Shown: positions 29,156-41,124 of the stretch, piece after piece
How the letters are laid out: every line of letters starts with the position of its first letter
Position numbering within the stretch: the first letter of the stretch is position 1
Origin: Entoloma clypeatum
Taxonomy: Eukaryota > Basidiomycota > Agaricomycetes > Agaricales > Entolomataceae
Assembly (NCBI GenBank): GCA_963565915.1
Contig: OY751491.1
Span: forward strand, 1,240,001-1,304,000
Reading direction: 5' to 3'
DNA length: 64,000 bases
Made by a program: the position numbers and the translations under genes
The notes under the pieces: model-generated
Database searches by the model: none
The model's input: the letters and a program-made list of their open reading frames with translations, nothing else
What the model was told of the DNA's origin: nothing

Positions 29156-29702
29156 TGAGGTGAACCCAGGCTGTCCAGACTGCCCATGACTGAGCTGAAA
29201 GGGACAGCTTCCAGAATTGAAGCAACACCAATAGAACAGACCCTTCGACTCTTTATGCTGGTAAGTGACAACAAGCCCGTGGTCGCACACTGCACACTCA
29301 CAACTGGCCACGAACTTGATTACTTAGTCTCTCGGTTCGCGTGTTTAGATACTTCTTCTGTCTACTTGTGTTGTACTTGTATCTGGGTCACTATACAGCT
29401 GTTGTTTTTGTCCTTGCATGTGCATCCTATAAGCAAGACTATAAGGTTCTCGGAAAATCAATGATGTACTAGTTATGCCACATCACCTCATAAAAAGTCC
29501 TACAGGTTTCCTCAGGCCCCCCTTAATGGGTGCCAAGGCTTTCGGACACGAGCCGGAGGACATTCCGGTATTGGAACTTCCGCCCCGTGACAATACTTTT
29601 GCTTATGTCATGTGGTTCCCTGTGTCATTTGACCCACATCACGAAAACGAGAGAAAATCAAAATACTGTGCCATTTCAATCAACGAGGGTATGATATATG
29701 AC

Positions 29703-29748
29703 CCGTGCCGTATGGGGCGGGCGTGAGAAAATGCGCCATACGGCACGG
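29703..29748. repeat. Hairpin with 13-bp perfect stem
   Basis: CCGTGCCGTATGG (29703-29715) pairs with CCATACGGCACGG (29736-29748). It could act in RNA as a terminator-like or processing hairpin, or be a MITE relic. Confidence 0.6.
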
Positions 29749-30124
29749 AGGTTGGTGTGGTGTGAAAAAGTAACTGTTTGTGTCCATAATTGATGTATTA
29801 TAGAATCATTTTTCCAAAAAATTGCATCACATGTATGTCTACTGCACTCAAGCCTGTTGATAAGTCCTGCCTTTCTGTTGTTTACCCGTTGCTTACTGAT
29901 TGCAAAAATCTGGGTTTTCCACTAAAACTGGTTGGTAAGTCCAATCACTTTCTGTTGTTTACCCGCTTCAACAAAATATTTAATACTGACAAAATGATGG
30001 GGGAAATACATTCCACCTTCTGTATCCTTGATTTGTGCATTGAATGAGTGAATTTGACTGGAGGAGTAAGGGAAGTAATGTTCCAATCAGTCATGAAACC
30101 CATGTTCTCCCCATTTTTCTATAT

Positions 30125-30390
30125 TTCAACAAAACACTGAATATAAGCAGATCTGTGGAACGGATCCCTATCATTTCTTTTGTCCCTTGCATTATCCATA
30201 TCATGGATGATTTTTGCTCAATGAATAAGCTGGGGATTGCCTATATACAGTACACACCCTGACCCCCTCTTTTCTGCTTATTTTCATAATATCAACAGAT
30301 CCGCAGAACAATTCCCTATCATCTTTTTTGGCCCTTGCATTATGCATATTATGGATGATTTTTGCTAAAGGAATAGGCCAGAAAGTTCCT
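30125..30390. repeat. Diverged direct repeat, ~153-bp spacing
   Basis: About 30135-30230 and 30290-30385 share CCCTATCATTTCTT-like and TTGCATTATNCATAT plus TATGGATGATTTTTGCT. A third, weaker unit may lie at about 29950-30040. Confidence 0.6.
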
Positions 30391-31869
30391 ACACAAATTG
30401 TAACAATTTTGCAGTCTCATCAGGCAAATATCTTATTTCTTTACAGCCATTCATGGTTATTTTTATTTCACTCCATATTTTGTTCAGGTTACTCAAATAC
30501 ATGCTACAATACATGGCCCACATAGTATACATACCTTCAGTGAAAGGATCCAGAATATTCAGTGAATTGATGGCTGCATCTAGTCTAGAGAACTAATGGG
30601 AGGGTGTCATGTGACAGGGGGGTTTGACAATGGTGTGAAAAGTATGACCAAGACTGAAAAAAAGTTATGTAAGGTTTAGATAAGACTTATGTAAAATTAC
30701 ATAAGAAATTGGTCAGCTTTTCGTCCTCCCATGGGTGAGTGCGCAGCATGAACCTTTTTTTCTGATTTTTTATGAACCCTTGATGCTGCCCTCAGAGTCC
30801 ATGCCATGATCTACCACAGTGTCATGCAACGGCTGCATTTCTCCCATCAAGGTTGCCATATTTGGGTGGGTTGGACATGGCTGGGAATTATGAGGGTATG
30901 TGGTGCATTTTTGGTTGTTTGAGTGAGTCCTTGGGCACACAAGCAAGGGCAGGAGATCTGAGGACCATATTATGTTACTGCCCCACAAGCGAGGGCTGCA
31001 GGTCTGAGTGCCATGACACATTGCGTAAAGATACTTACTCTGTGAGCCTTGGCGAGCACAAAATTTGTATACAGGCAGGAGCCTCGGCGAGTGCCAAGGT
31101 TAAGAGAATAAGTTCAATGAACTCCATCCCCCACGCCCTTCAGGGGGAGGGGGGGGAACCCTAGAAATAGAACATGGCGAGCTTTGGTGAGCACAAAAAT
31201 ATATACACCGGCCAACAAGCTGTGACCTGTGCAAAGCTCAATGGTTGTGAGCATTTGCAAGCAGCGCGAGCAATGCTCACTGCCGTAATGAAGCATGGCT
31301 TAATAAGTCAATGGATTGATGGGAGATTGATGGAGCCATGCCTCGTGCTTCGCACTTGTCGGACAGTACATGGGAGGGGTTTTGCTTAAGTAAGACTTAC
31401 CAATCCTGACTCAGCTTACTAAGATTCATCAATCTTAGTCAGTTCTGACCAATCTTAGTCATCAACCCCCCATGCCACTTGTTATAGATTCATTGTGCCT
31501 GTGACATGTGACACGGTGCGATGAAATTGTGATCTCGACTCAAGCGACCAATTTTCATCATTTTTGGTGCTATTTTTGGAAATCCCACATGCCAAATTCG
31601 TTGCCGGGCTCAGGGAAGCATGACAAACATGACATTCCAGTGTTTTCAAGAGCCCTGTTACTTGTGACTGACAAATTAATTCAAATGGACAGTAGCTAAA
31701 TAATGTAATATTTACCATATACCAAGGGGGTGGCGGGACCTGACTGAGCGACTGTGGGTTGAACTTTTTTTTTTGGTCAAGGGAGACCCCCCCCTCTCCC
31801 CCACCTTCCTAGTAATATGATATGTTTTGTACACATGATATATATTTTTCCAAGAAGAACAATCATCAA

Positions 31870-32400
31870 TAGTGTTTGAAGGTTCAGTCCAGTCTGGTTT
31901 TTTGACCAAAAAATTGATGAACTGCAGACTGGCAGTTCACTTTTTTTTTCTCAAAGTCTGCAAAGACTGGACTGGACTGGTAAAGACTGGTTTAAACCAG
32001 TTTAAACTGGTAAAATTCTGGGCCAGTTATAAACCTACCAAAAGCCTGTTTTTTCAATCAACAACTTGAAAATATACTCAACTTGTTATCAATAACATGT
32101 TTTTCAAGCATTTTGGATATAAACTCTTGTAAAAATGATTGAAAACTGTATAAAAGAACATCTTTGCCTATAAAAGTACAGTTTTTGAATGAATATATGG
32201 TATTTTTCAGATCCAAAACTGGAACTGGGGGTGAACCAGTCTAATTTTTTTCCAAATTTGGAGAGACTAGACTGGTTGAGCTCAAAATCAGTGAGACCTG
32301 AACTGCCAGTTCAGGTCTCTTCCAGTCCAGTCCAGTCCAGTCCAGTCCAGTCCAGTTCAGATTCATTTTCCAGTTCATAAGACTGAACCCTCGAACACTA
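31870..32400. mobile_element. hAT-type MITE, family B (MITE1)
   Basis: 531 bp. Terminal inverted repeats TAGTGTTTGAAGGTTCAGTC and (right end, reversed) TAGTGTTCGAGGGTTCAGTC. Eight-bp target duplication ATCATCAA / ATCATTAA (7 of 8). Many subterminal copies of ACTGGTTTAAACCAG-like motifs and a (TCCAG)7 tract at 32321-32355. No coding. Moved by a hAT transposase in trans. Confidence 0.88.
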
Positions 32401-32527
32401 ATCATTAAATAATATCGATGGTCACCATTGACATCTATGCATGGCGACAGCGACTGAGGCCTGCTGTACAACTCTCACAAGCCCACTGCTTTGCTGCAAA
32501 ACCATAGTCAACACACAACCTATGGAA

Positions 32528-33022
32528 CTAGACATGTTCTGGAGTCAGCAATGAAGAAATTGTGTGGAGACAAACAATGAAACAACCCACCCATATGGTC
32601 TCACACCCTTTAACGCGACACTTCATGACATGCTGGGATTCTTGAATCTCGGCTTCTGTGATTGTCACCCCGCAGATGCATGCATTCAAGTTTATAAGAT
32701 GGGCTTTTCTCACCCGACACATCCATGTGCTACCACTGCCTGCATCATTATCAAGGATGGTGGTTGGCAACATGGCTGCTGTACTAGCTATAGTCACTAG
32801 ACGGTGTCTGTCAGCGCTAAAGGAAATGGCTGGCACAACACCAATGTCTGCAGCTGGGTTTACCAAGGCTGTACCACAATCATGTTTGTTGGTGCTGGAT
32901 GAGCCAAAGGCACAGGGAGCTGCTGGTGGGGGGTCTACCTCTGCGGCTGCCATTGGGCTGCTCATGGTTGTGGCTGATGCAGGGCTTCTAGTGGCAGTTG
33001 GCAGAGTAGTGCCTCCTGGCAC
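32528..33022 (-). CDS. Partial ORF with Cys-rich, PHD-like finger
   Basis: 164 codons on the minus strand. The C-terminal part has CRVRKAHLINLNACICG followed by CRVKGCETIWVGCF: a C..C-C...C..GC..W layout like a PHD/zinc-ribbon finger seen in many transposon-linked basidiomycete proteins. The N-terminus is low-complexity. Starts next to a MITE remnant at 33034 and may be truncated. Function unknown; could belong to a dead element. Confidence 0.4.
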   Translation of the reverse strand: MPGGTTLPTATRSPASATTMSSPMAAAEVDPPPAAPCAFGSSSTNKHDCGTALVNPAADIGVVPAISFSADRHRLVTIASTAAMLPTTILDNDAGSGSTWMCRVRKAHLINLNACICGVTITEAEIQESQHVMKCRVKGCETIWVGCFIVCLHTISSLLTPEHV

Positions 33023-33033
33023 TCCCCCATGGA

Positions 33034-33172
33034 TAGTGTTTCAAGATTCAGTCCAATAGGACCGGAACCAGACCAGACTGAACTGAAAATGAACCAAAAT
33101 AGACCAAGACCACAGTGTTGAAGACTGGTAAAAGACCACTTGAAACTGGTCTAAACTGGTCTTTTTGGGTAC
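33034..33172. mobile_element. hAT-type MITE family B, right-truncated fragment
   Basis: Starts TAGTGTTTCAAGATTCAGTCC, the family-B terminus, and has AACTGGTCTAAACTGG subterminal motifs. The right terminus is missing before the Tc1 element. Confidence 0.75.
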
Positions 33173-33200
33173 TAGTACAGGGTGTCTACATGTACAGTGC

Positions 33201-33220
33201 CTCACAAAACTGATTCAATG
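33201..33220 (+). promoter_or_regulatory. Tc1 putative transposase site, left outer
   Basis: 20-bp site; identical or exactly reversed copies at 33386-33405, 40908-40927 and 41093-41112. Four perfect copies in otherwise diverged arms point to selection for binding. Confidence 0.7.
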
Positions 33221-34241
33221 TTTGTTGCTTTTTGAATACCTTCAAGATAACTCTGCAAAGAATACCAATTGAATTAAACCTTTGGTATATAATTGAAAGC
33301 CCTACTTCAGGGCTTTCAGAATATAAAGGAATCATATGATTTAGATCAGAATCCATGGAGATATGATTAAATTAAATCAGCAACTCATTGAATCAGTTTT
33401 GTGAGTACCTATGGCAATTATCAGAATCAAATGCTTCACTGGTTGTATGGTAACCAGTTGTCATGACTTACTCATGGAACTTGAATCGAACCCTGATGGG
33501 TTGTCAAGGAAAGTTGTATAAGAAGAATCCAACCTCAACAGCCTCCATAATTAATCATGTGCCCTATCTCCTCTTCCCACAAGGAAAACATTCTTTCTCT
33601 GGCCTCCAATGGTCACTCCACTTGTCATATTGCCTCTAACCTGGGTGTCAGCCAACCAACTGTCTCCAGAGTGCTTCAGAATTTTCTTCCTCATCACAAT
33701 CTCTCTTCTGGTGGTCGTCCATCCAAGCTTTCTCCCACCAACTAGTGTTGCCGTGGCTCAGGCTCTGAGCTGGCTAGAGCCGGAGCCAAGCCATTGGGGA
33801 GCCATAGCTGAGCCAAGCCGCGGAAGGCAAATTCTTATCAGAGCCGAGCTGATTGAAGCTCCGGCTCCAGCTCGGAAGCCGGCTCAAGCCGGCTCCCAGT
33901 GGGCAAAGGCGGGAATTGTGACAGGCAGACGAGGGAAACAATAAAACATCATCCATTGAATCGGACAATTACAATAGGGACCAGTAAGATATGCGAGAGC
34001 AGAATCTGAAGGTACCATCGCTCCCGCGCAACTATCATGCATCACTACCCAACCCCATTTCCAGAAGGAGTGTCATGGTCAGTTTGGCAGTTGCTCCCCT
34101 ACATGTCAGTGTCGTGGATGAATAGATCTAAAAGCAAATTACTGAGTTGATCAGCTTGTGAAAATGTTTGAAGACAATGTGAATACCTACCTCAGCAATG
34201 TTTTCTTACAGATGCACACTCATCCTTCAGTATATCTTGAT

Positions 34242-35660
34242 TCAATTTTTTTGCTCTGCCGTCTCCACAACCAGCGCAAGATCCTCGGGCCGCAGTTTCA
34301 ACGTCGTCGAAGTGACCGTGTCCCTGGAGCCCTCTTCCCAGGTCACAACTCTGCAAATGGCAAGGCTGGTAGGTCCATGTCCTTCATGGGGAACCCGACG
34401 TACAAAGGTCCCAATGTTCTCTCCACTGATAACAACGAGAAGGGAATCAGTACGCGTAGGACTGGGGGCTTCGAGTACCACTTGTGCCATCGTTATATCC
34501 TGCAGCACTTTGTTTGAAGAGTAAACAATCCTTCGGATGCCACCCAGGACTGTGCCCCACACGGTCATGGACTTCTTAGTGTGGCTTGTGCTTGTCACCT
34601 TTGCTGTGACCTTGACATTCTCGAGCCGTGGGTCAAGGAGAATGTGGCTTGGAGGTACAGGTGCAGGTGGATTGACGGCATCGTTTGTGGAGGGACGGGT
34701 CATGTTATATGAGGCGGAGGCAATCCGACCTCTGCCTCCCCAACTGGGTTCCTTGGCAAAGGGATTCCAAGTTGGGCTGATGGCGCCGTCATAGTCATTC
34801 ATGGGGGGACGGTCTGTGTTATATGAGACAGAGGCAATGTGACCTTCGCCCTCAGATTACCCGGCGTAGGGATTCCCAGGTGTGCATGACGAAGGGTCCC
34901 AAGCTGGTGAAAGCAAGATCTGATCCGGAGCAGGCATCGGTGTTCTGCCACTGGATGGATCTATGATTCTGATGTTCCCCAAATGCATGAGCCTGCGAGG
35001 ATGGGGGAGAGGTTGGAAACATTCATCATCGGGGTGCCTGTAATTGAATAGCTGAATTTTACTCCTATATGAATTAAATGAATGAAGAAAATAAAAGCAG
35101 GGCATGGCAAACCTCTGTTCAACGACATGGTCATAATCTAACCGCCTTCGGTTGAATAAATGGCTCCCGCTGTAGGTATCGAGCTCAACATTGATCTCGA
35201 GGCCGCTTGCAGTGCCTCTGTTGATGTAGATGTCGCGTACGGTGCCTGTCCTGCCCTTCAGCTCCCCATTTCCAACAATTACCACCTCGAGCTTCCTCCA
35301 AGGAACTCGTAGCGGGACTTTGTCCTCCGATGCCGACTCCAGCTGAGGAAGGTCTGGGCAAAGTTTGTCAAAGACACTGGGTCGCTTGGCAGAGTGGTAA
35401 TAGGGCACATCAGTCTTCTTGGCACTGTTGATGTGGACGGTGAATTTCTGTTGAATAGGATAAGTATGTAGATGAGTTTGGGGAACGGTGGATCTTACCT
35501 CAACCCGTGGAACAAACTGTGAGTCTTCAATGCCGGGAGGCGGTGGACGCTCCTCGGCGCACTCAAGTTCACCATCCCAAGCACTGACAACTCATCCAAA
35601 ACGCCCTTGCTGAGGACCATGGCTGACCTGAACGTACTCGCCAACTTTATGTTGCTTACG
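34242..35660 (-). pseudogene. KOW-domain, Spt5-like protein gene carried in the hAT
   Basis: Minus strand, spliced. First exon piece about 35655-35500 has a KOW motif (VGEYVQVSHGPQQGRFG, then a TGA where Trp is expected). After a GT..AG intron near 35499-35451 comes the next exon (KFTVHINSAKKTD, 35450 down) with a second KOW-like unit (LEVVIVGNGELKGRTGTVRDI). A third related part lies at 34802-34242 (LLVVISGENIGTFVRR, and the C-terminal KLRPEDLALVVE). The architecture resembles Spt5 KOW arrays, which bind RNA polymerase and nucleic acid. It carries at least one stop, so probably decayed. Why a hAT would carry it is unknown; capture or regulation of element transcription are both possible. Confidence 0.6.
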
Positions 35661-36103
35661 TGCCAATCAATTACTTAAGTTACTAGCCGGCGACAACGAT
35701 CACTTGTGTATGTCAGCCAACTCAGCAGCGCTTTCGCACGCCTTCCCTCTTGCTTCCGTACCCCCACCATCCCCCCATCCACCCGTAAGTCCCTTCTTTT
35801 CTTTAGTAGTTATGAAGTAGTGTAGTACATTATCTAAATAATAAGTCAATAAGCCCTTGTATGGGTGTCTATAATACGAAAGAAAGTGCGAGGCGACCAA
35901 GAGGCAACACTCTGCCGCCGAAGTCATGCGCCTTTAGGACACGTCTTCACATGTCGGCGTCTCCGGCGTATGTGGCGCTAGGTCCCTACGATATCCATGC
36001 ATCCCAACGGAGCGTTTATTTTATGTCATTCTCAATTCCCCATTCCCCGAAAGATACCGAACTATGCTAACTATATGCCCCCCTAGATTCGTCAACTCAG
36101 CCT

Positions 36104-36420
36104 CAAGAACATGAGCCGTCCTGTAAGTTATCCGCGAATCGCCTTCCGTATTTTATTTGACTTTGATTTGGTAGGCTTATGACCGTGTTTGTCAGTTCCT
36201 TGATCTCGAGGCTGAGGTGGATGGGGAGGAGGAGGAAGAGGAGGAAGAGGAGGAAGGGGAGGAAGGTCAGTCAGTCCATCCACATATTCCCTTTAACCTC
36301 TCTAACTCTTTGGCCAATCTGTAGACTTTATTGACGACCGCGTTCAACCCAATCGCCTACAATGGCCTACATCACTAGTACTGATAACCGACTACTAGAC
36401 AGTCATTCCCTGCCTCGTTG
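36104..36420 (+). pseudogene. Acidic Spt5-like N-terminal fragment in the hAT
   Basis: Short exon ATG-AGC-CGT-CCT near 36110, GT..AG intron, then RVCQFLDLEAEVDGE followed by a run of Glu and, after another intron, DFIDDRV. Acidic N-termini ending in FIDD are typical of fungal Spt5-like KOW proteins. The rest is not recognisable here. Probably a broken second KOW-type gene facing the transposase. Confidence 0.4.
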
Positions 36421-36924
36421 CGATCTCGCTTCAGCCGTACACAGCTCCTGCGGGGATATTCCGAGGTAATATATCAGCATGTGTTCGTTTTCTGAACATT
36501 TGACTGATAGATTACATGGCTAGCCACCTCATGGTGGTGGTCCAGTAAGTCGCCTTCTCTTTCAACTGCTGATCACACTGAGTAATCCGCGATTGCTCAG
36601 GCTTCATTGTACTCCGCCCTCCATCGCCTTCGTCTTGGCGTCCCCGTCCCCACCTCATGTTCTTTTATGTAGGTCCACCCTTTTCTGCCTCGAACTTAAT
36701 TAAATTTGAAATCTTCAGAACCGGCGAGTTGTGGTGCCTTCATGCTAAGGAATCCCTCAAACATCCACAGTACGTGTACCATCACCTCATTTCGTGCTAT
36801 GCAACCAATCAATCGTTGTTTAGGAGCTCCACTTTGGACTTCATTCTTGGAATAAATATTCTCACGACCCGCTGGTGGAATGCACCGTTGCCTCCCCACT
36901 CATCCTGCACTCTCCTCACCCATC

Positions 36925-39884
36925 ATGCCTGCTCCTGCTCCTGCTCCTGCTCCAACCCAAACTCGTAGTCGATCCCGGCATAGGACTGGTCATCAGCCTA
37001 CATGCGATTGGTCTCCCGAGGGCGAAGACTTCGATTGGTCCTCAGTTCGTGCCGCCACGCAAGCAGACGCTGCCGACGCTTCCATTGAGCCTGGTCCTCT
37101 TTCCAATGGGGCAACTCAGTTCACGACACCATCTATCCAGGTTCAGTTGGTGACGCAGCAGCCGCCCAAGTCCAGGAAGAGAGCGCTCAACATATTACGA
37201 TTCTTCCAGACGGAGGAGCTACAGGTCAGCAGCAAGATGGTCAAGAGGAAGGTGTGCCAGCTCTGCAGGTACACTTTCGCCCCATCTATGTTCCTCGTTA
37301 TCCTCATTCAATTAATCCCATATCTAGCCCGCCGGACGCTGTACTGCGAAAGACACTGGAGGATGGCATCACCTTCCGGTACAGCATCTTGACTGCGACC
37401 GGTCCTCTGCACCTCCATCTGCGTCGCGAACACAAGGGCCAGTACGTCCACACCTGCAAAGAGGAGGGATGGCTTGATTATCTGGAGGATAATGAGAAGC
37501 CTGGATATGTCACTCCCGATGCTGCTGCATCCCCCGACCTTTCGGGCCCCTTCTTTCCGTTCACTCAAGACAGTCTCGCCGACGTTCTCACTAAATTCAT
37601 TGTCGCAGACAATCAGGTGCTATCTATAATCATATATTCTCTTCTCCGTTCTTATGGTATTTGTCTAGTCTCTCTATGTCATCAAATGCTGTGAGTTCTG
37701 CGACCTCCTGCTTTACATGTGGGATGGGCTCAAGGATGACTTCATTCCACATCGGACGAAGATGGCGAAGGTCATAATGAAAGGGTTCAGGAAATATTTT
37801 CAAGATCTCATTGAAGAACTCGACGTGAGAATCTCCTATGTATTGTACTCCTACCTGCCACTCACAGCCTCCTAGGCTGCGCTCGGAGACATCGGCTTTA
37901 CAGCTGACCTATGGTCCAGTAAAACCTGCTATCCCTACCTCGCCATTACCGCGCATTGGATGGCGCGGAAGGATCCCCTCAATGTTCTGACAATGTGTAG
38001 CAGGCTCATCACCTTCCATTGGGTTCGCGGAAACCACAGCGGAGAGCAGCTGGCAAGAATTGCTCTCAATATCACAGATCGGGCCAAAGTCACCACTAGA
38101 GTAAGATCTATTCACTTCTTATCTTTTCAAATTTAACATTCTGCTTGAAGATGGGCATTGGACGTTAGACAATGCATCCATGAATGACACCTTCATGCAG
38201 GGCCTTCAATCTGAACTTGCATTGCATGGTATCTCCAGTTGGTTTGATGCCAAGGACAGGCACATCATGTGCTTCCCGCATGTCGTGGCCATTTGCACCG
38301 GACATATGGTTGATGCCGCGACCAGCACCAGCTATTCCAATGACTTCAATGACTACGCAGGAGATGTTGGTTCCGGTGCCGGCGAACGCGATGTGGTGGT
38401 CATCTGCCGCAATACCGTTCGCGGCATTCGATCATCAGGTCAACGTATCGACACCTTTACCGACACCATTAAACTTGGCAACACGAGGGGGTGGTTTGTC
38501 ATTGGGTCACAAATCGTGCGGGTTCGCGAAGTCCAGCTCCTTCATGATGTGAGGATGAGGTGGGACTCTGTCCACACAATGACCAAAAGGTTCCTTGAAT
38601 TGCGACCCGTAAGTTGGTGATTTGATCATGGGAACTCCTGGCTCACCAGAAGCATAGCCCGTCGATTATTTTGTTTCAGTAACAAATGAGTTAATGCACC
38701 TGAAAATGACGCATGCAGAGTGGAGCCGACTTGAGGACATTAATGCCATGTTGGCGGTACGTCCCGCTTTTCTCTCTTACCTTCTCTCTCTAATTTATCA
38801 ATCCAGTTGCCTCATGTAGTCCAAGAAAGGCTATGCACAGAGAAAACTCCCACTCTTGGAAATGTCGTCCCAGAATTTGAGCTATTCATGACTTCGCTAG
38901 ATGACTTCGGAGACCAGAATGCACAACTCAAGCCGATTACCAATGGGGGGCTTGAATGGGCGAAGAAATATTATTCACGTATGGATAATTCGCGGGCCTA
39001 TGCAGTAGGGATGTGTGAGTTATTTCATTTTTACCTTAGTGTAATACTAAAATTACTCAGTCATTAACCCTGCATTACGCTTCTCCTGGATCAAAAAGCA
39101 TTGGGAAGATTCTTATGTCATTAAAACAGCGGCGTTGCTCAAAAAAATGGTATATGCGATCAATTAGACTATTTTAAGTTCTAATTGAATTTAACAGATG
39201 ACCAATTATCATGCCCGCTACCCTGGTATCACCACCCCACCGTCAACAGTCACGCCGCGGCCTTCAACCAACAAAGACCAGATTTACCAGGTGGCAGCAA
39301 AGTACAAGCTCATCGACATGATGGACCTGGATACCCCCTTGCAAGAGATCCAGGGTTCGAAGACAAAGAGTTTGCAGCATATATGAGAGTATTATCACCT
39401 TGTGGCACAAACATGATTGGATTTTGGAATGTAAGTAGTCATTTCGCAAGTCAAGTGCTGATGCCACAATGCTAACGAGAATTCTTTGCAGGTGTCAGGC
39501 AATCAAGAAGAGTTCTCTACGATTTATCGAATTGCCCTGGACTATTTGCCCATTCAGGCATCTGCTGTTCCTTGCGGACACGTTTTTTCTTCAGCCAGCA
39601 AGACCGACACCAAGCGCCGAAATAGGATTAATCTGAACTTGTTCCAGGCCCTTCAAATCATGAAGTTTGCTATTCGGCGTGAATGGTTGGACTTTACGGA
39701 GGGTATTCTAACACCTATGCAAGATATGATTGATCCTGCAGATGATGCCAATGACGATGTTGATCTCTTGAATACTTTATTGTCTGCAGATGCCAATTTG
39801 GGTGAAGACACATTTAATCGAGTACTAGGGCTATTGCATAATTCCATATATATATGTTTATTTTTTTATTATCTATTATTTTGA
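36925..39884 (+). pseudogene. hAT transposase, multi-exon
   Basis: Plus strand, start MPAPAPAPAP at 36925. Exons about 36925-37268, 37328-37616, 37669-37824, 37876-38100, 38151-38608, 38658-38756, 38807-39014, then three more to TGA at 39882-39884; introns 45-60 nt with GT..AG. BED-type zinc finger VCQLC...HLHLRREH near the start. Catalytic core: Asp in FTADLWSS, Asp in LDNAS, then VDYFVSVTNELMHLKMTHAEW and the C-terminal dimerisation region IYRIALDYLPIQASAVPCGHVF and RNRINLNLFQALQIM. One exon boundary near 38150 does not keep phase by my reading, so the gene may be broken or my border wrong. It cuts and pastes the element and could mobilise the family-A MITE at 45704. Confidence 0.75.
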
Positions 39885-41124
39885 TGTCTCATCACGAAGC
39901 CGGCTTGAGCCGGCTTTGAAGCCGCTCCAGAGCTGGAGAAAGCCAAAGACATAGCTTGGCTCAGCTTGGTGAGCCAATCATCCGGCTTGATGCAGCTCGG
40001 CTAGCCAAATACCCGGCTAGCCGAGTCGCGGCAACACTACCACCAACACACGAAACATACTTTCACAAATCACCTCAGAGAGAGCCTCCAATGCTGTGCA
40101 GGCTACCAAACACATCAACACTGTCATCTCCAATCCTGTCTCCCCAGAAACTGTGAGAAGGGTTCTCAGAAAACATGAATTCAAGGCTGTAACAAAGAAG
40201 AAAAGACCTTTCTTAAAGGCCATACATCGGAAGAGGCGGTGGGCATTTGCTATGAAGCACAGGGAATGGACAGTGGAGGACTGGAAGAGGGTCATTTGGT
40301 CAGATGAGACCAAAATCAACAGGTTTGGGTCAGATGGCAAGGAATGAGTCTGGAAAAAGAAGGGTGAGGGGCTTATTGAAAGAGAGGTTCAGGGCACAGT
40401 CAAGTTGGGGGGAGGAAATATTATGGTTTGGGGTTGTATGGGTTGGGAAGGTGTGGGGAGACTTGCAGAGGTTGAGGGGAGGATGGATGCTGATCAGTAT
40501 GTGTTCATTTTGGAGGACAATTTGCTGCCCAGCATGGAGGAGAGTGGAATCTCTGAAGAGGAGATCATTTTTCAGCAGGACAATGACCCCAAGCACACCT
40601 CCAAGAAGGCCAAAAAATGGATGGACAGCAAGAATATTGCTCTGCTGGATTGGCCTGCACAGTCCCCAGACCTCAATCCTATTGAACACCTCTGGGTTCA
40701 TATTAAAAGGAAGTTGAATGAATATCCAACACCACCCAAGAGAGTCTGGGAGATTTGGGACAGAGCAGCAGAGGTGTGGAATAATATAGAGCCAGAAGTG
40801 TGTCAAAACCTGATAGACAGTATGCCAAGAAGGGTAGAGGCAGTAATCAAAGCTAAGGGGGATAATACCAAGTACTAAAGTATAAAATACTGTATTTATT
40901 GTACATACTCACAAAACTGATTCAATGAGTCCCTGGAGTAATTTGATCATATATTGATCATTTTATATGGGAATTACATAATTATTGCAGATTCTGAGAG
41001 TCCTGAAGCAGGGATTTTAACCAGGTACCAATACCTCCTTTTGATTGGCATTATTTGCAAAGTTATTTTGAAGGTATTCACAAAGTAGCAAACATTGAAT
41101 CAGTTTTGTGAGGCACTGTATTTA

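Larger units (their letters stand above)
29156..31869. other. Long AT-rich stretch without a recognised gene
   Basis: Contains a hairpin at 29703-29748 (see separate entry), decayed direct repeats (about 29860-30400) and short open frames such as 29475-29726 that I cannot assign. The 30600-31480 part has GGGGGGTTTGA-like motifs near one end and a related reverse complement near the other, which hints at a degraded DNA transposon. No clear TIR or target duplication. Confidence 0.4.
33743..40039 (+). mobile_element. hAT element, family A, 6.3 kb, with cargo
   Basis: Ends TAGTGTTGCCGTGGCTCAGG and, reversed, TAGTGTTGCCGCGACTCGG. Perfect 8-bp target duplication CCACCAAC (33735-33742 and 40040-40047). 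Subterminal GAGCCGGCTC-like motifs lie within about 150 bp of both ends. Contains a spliced hAT transposase on the plus strand and a KOW-domain gene on the minus strand. Confidence 0.93.
33557..40878 (+). pseudogene. Tc1/mariner transposase, split and with one stop
   Basis: Exon-less gene in two blocks, 33557-33742 and 40048-40878. Removing the hAT and one target duplication restores one frame. N-terminal helix-turn-helix (SLASNGHSTCHIASNLGVSQPTVSRV, residues about 13-38, here described not joined), second HTH/linker (SPETVRRVLRKHEF), then DDE domain: Asp in WSDETKIN, Asp in QQDNDPKH, Glu in SPDLNPIEHLW (D-D34-E spacing). One TGA at 40345-40347 follows GSDGKE and sits where CGA would fit. Without these two lesions it would be a normal-length transposase of about 339 residues. 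Confidence 0.9.
33195..41118 (+). mobile_element. Tc1/mariner element, split by a nested hAT
   Basis: Own length about 1619 bp (7924 bp with the nested hAT). Flanked by the TA dinucleotide (33193-33194 and 41119-41120). Terminal inverted repeats of 211 bp (33195-33405, 40908-41118), each with the 20-bp site CTCACAAAACTGATTCAATG near the outer end and its reverse complement at the inner end. Confidence 0.93.
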
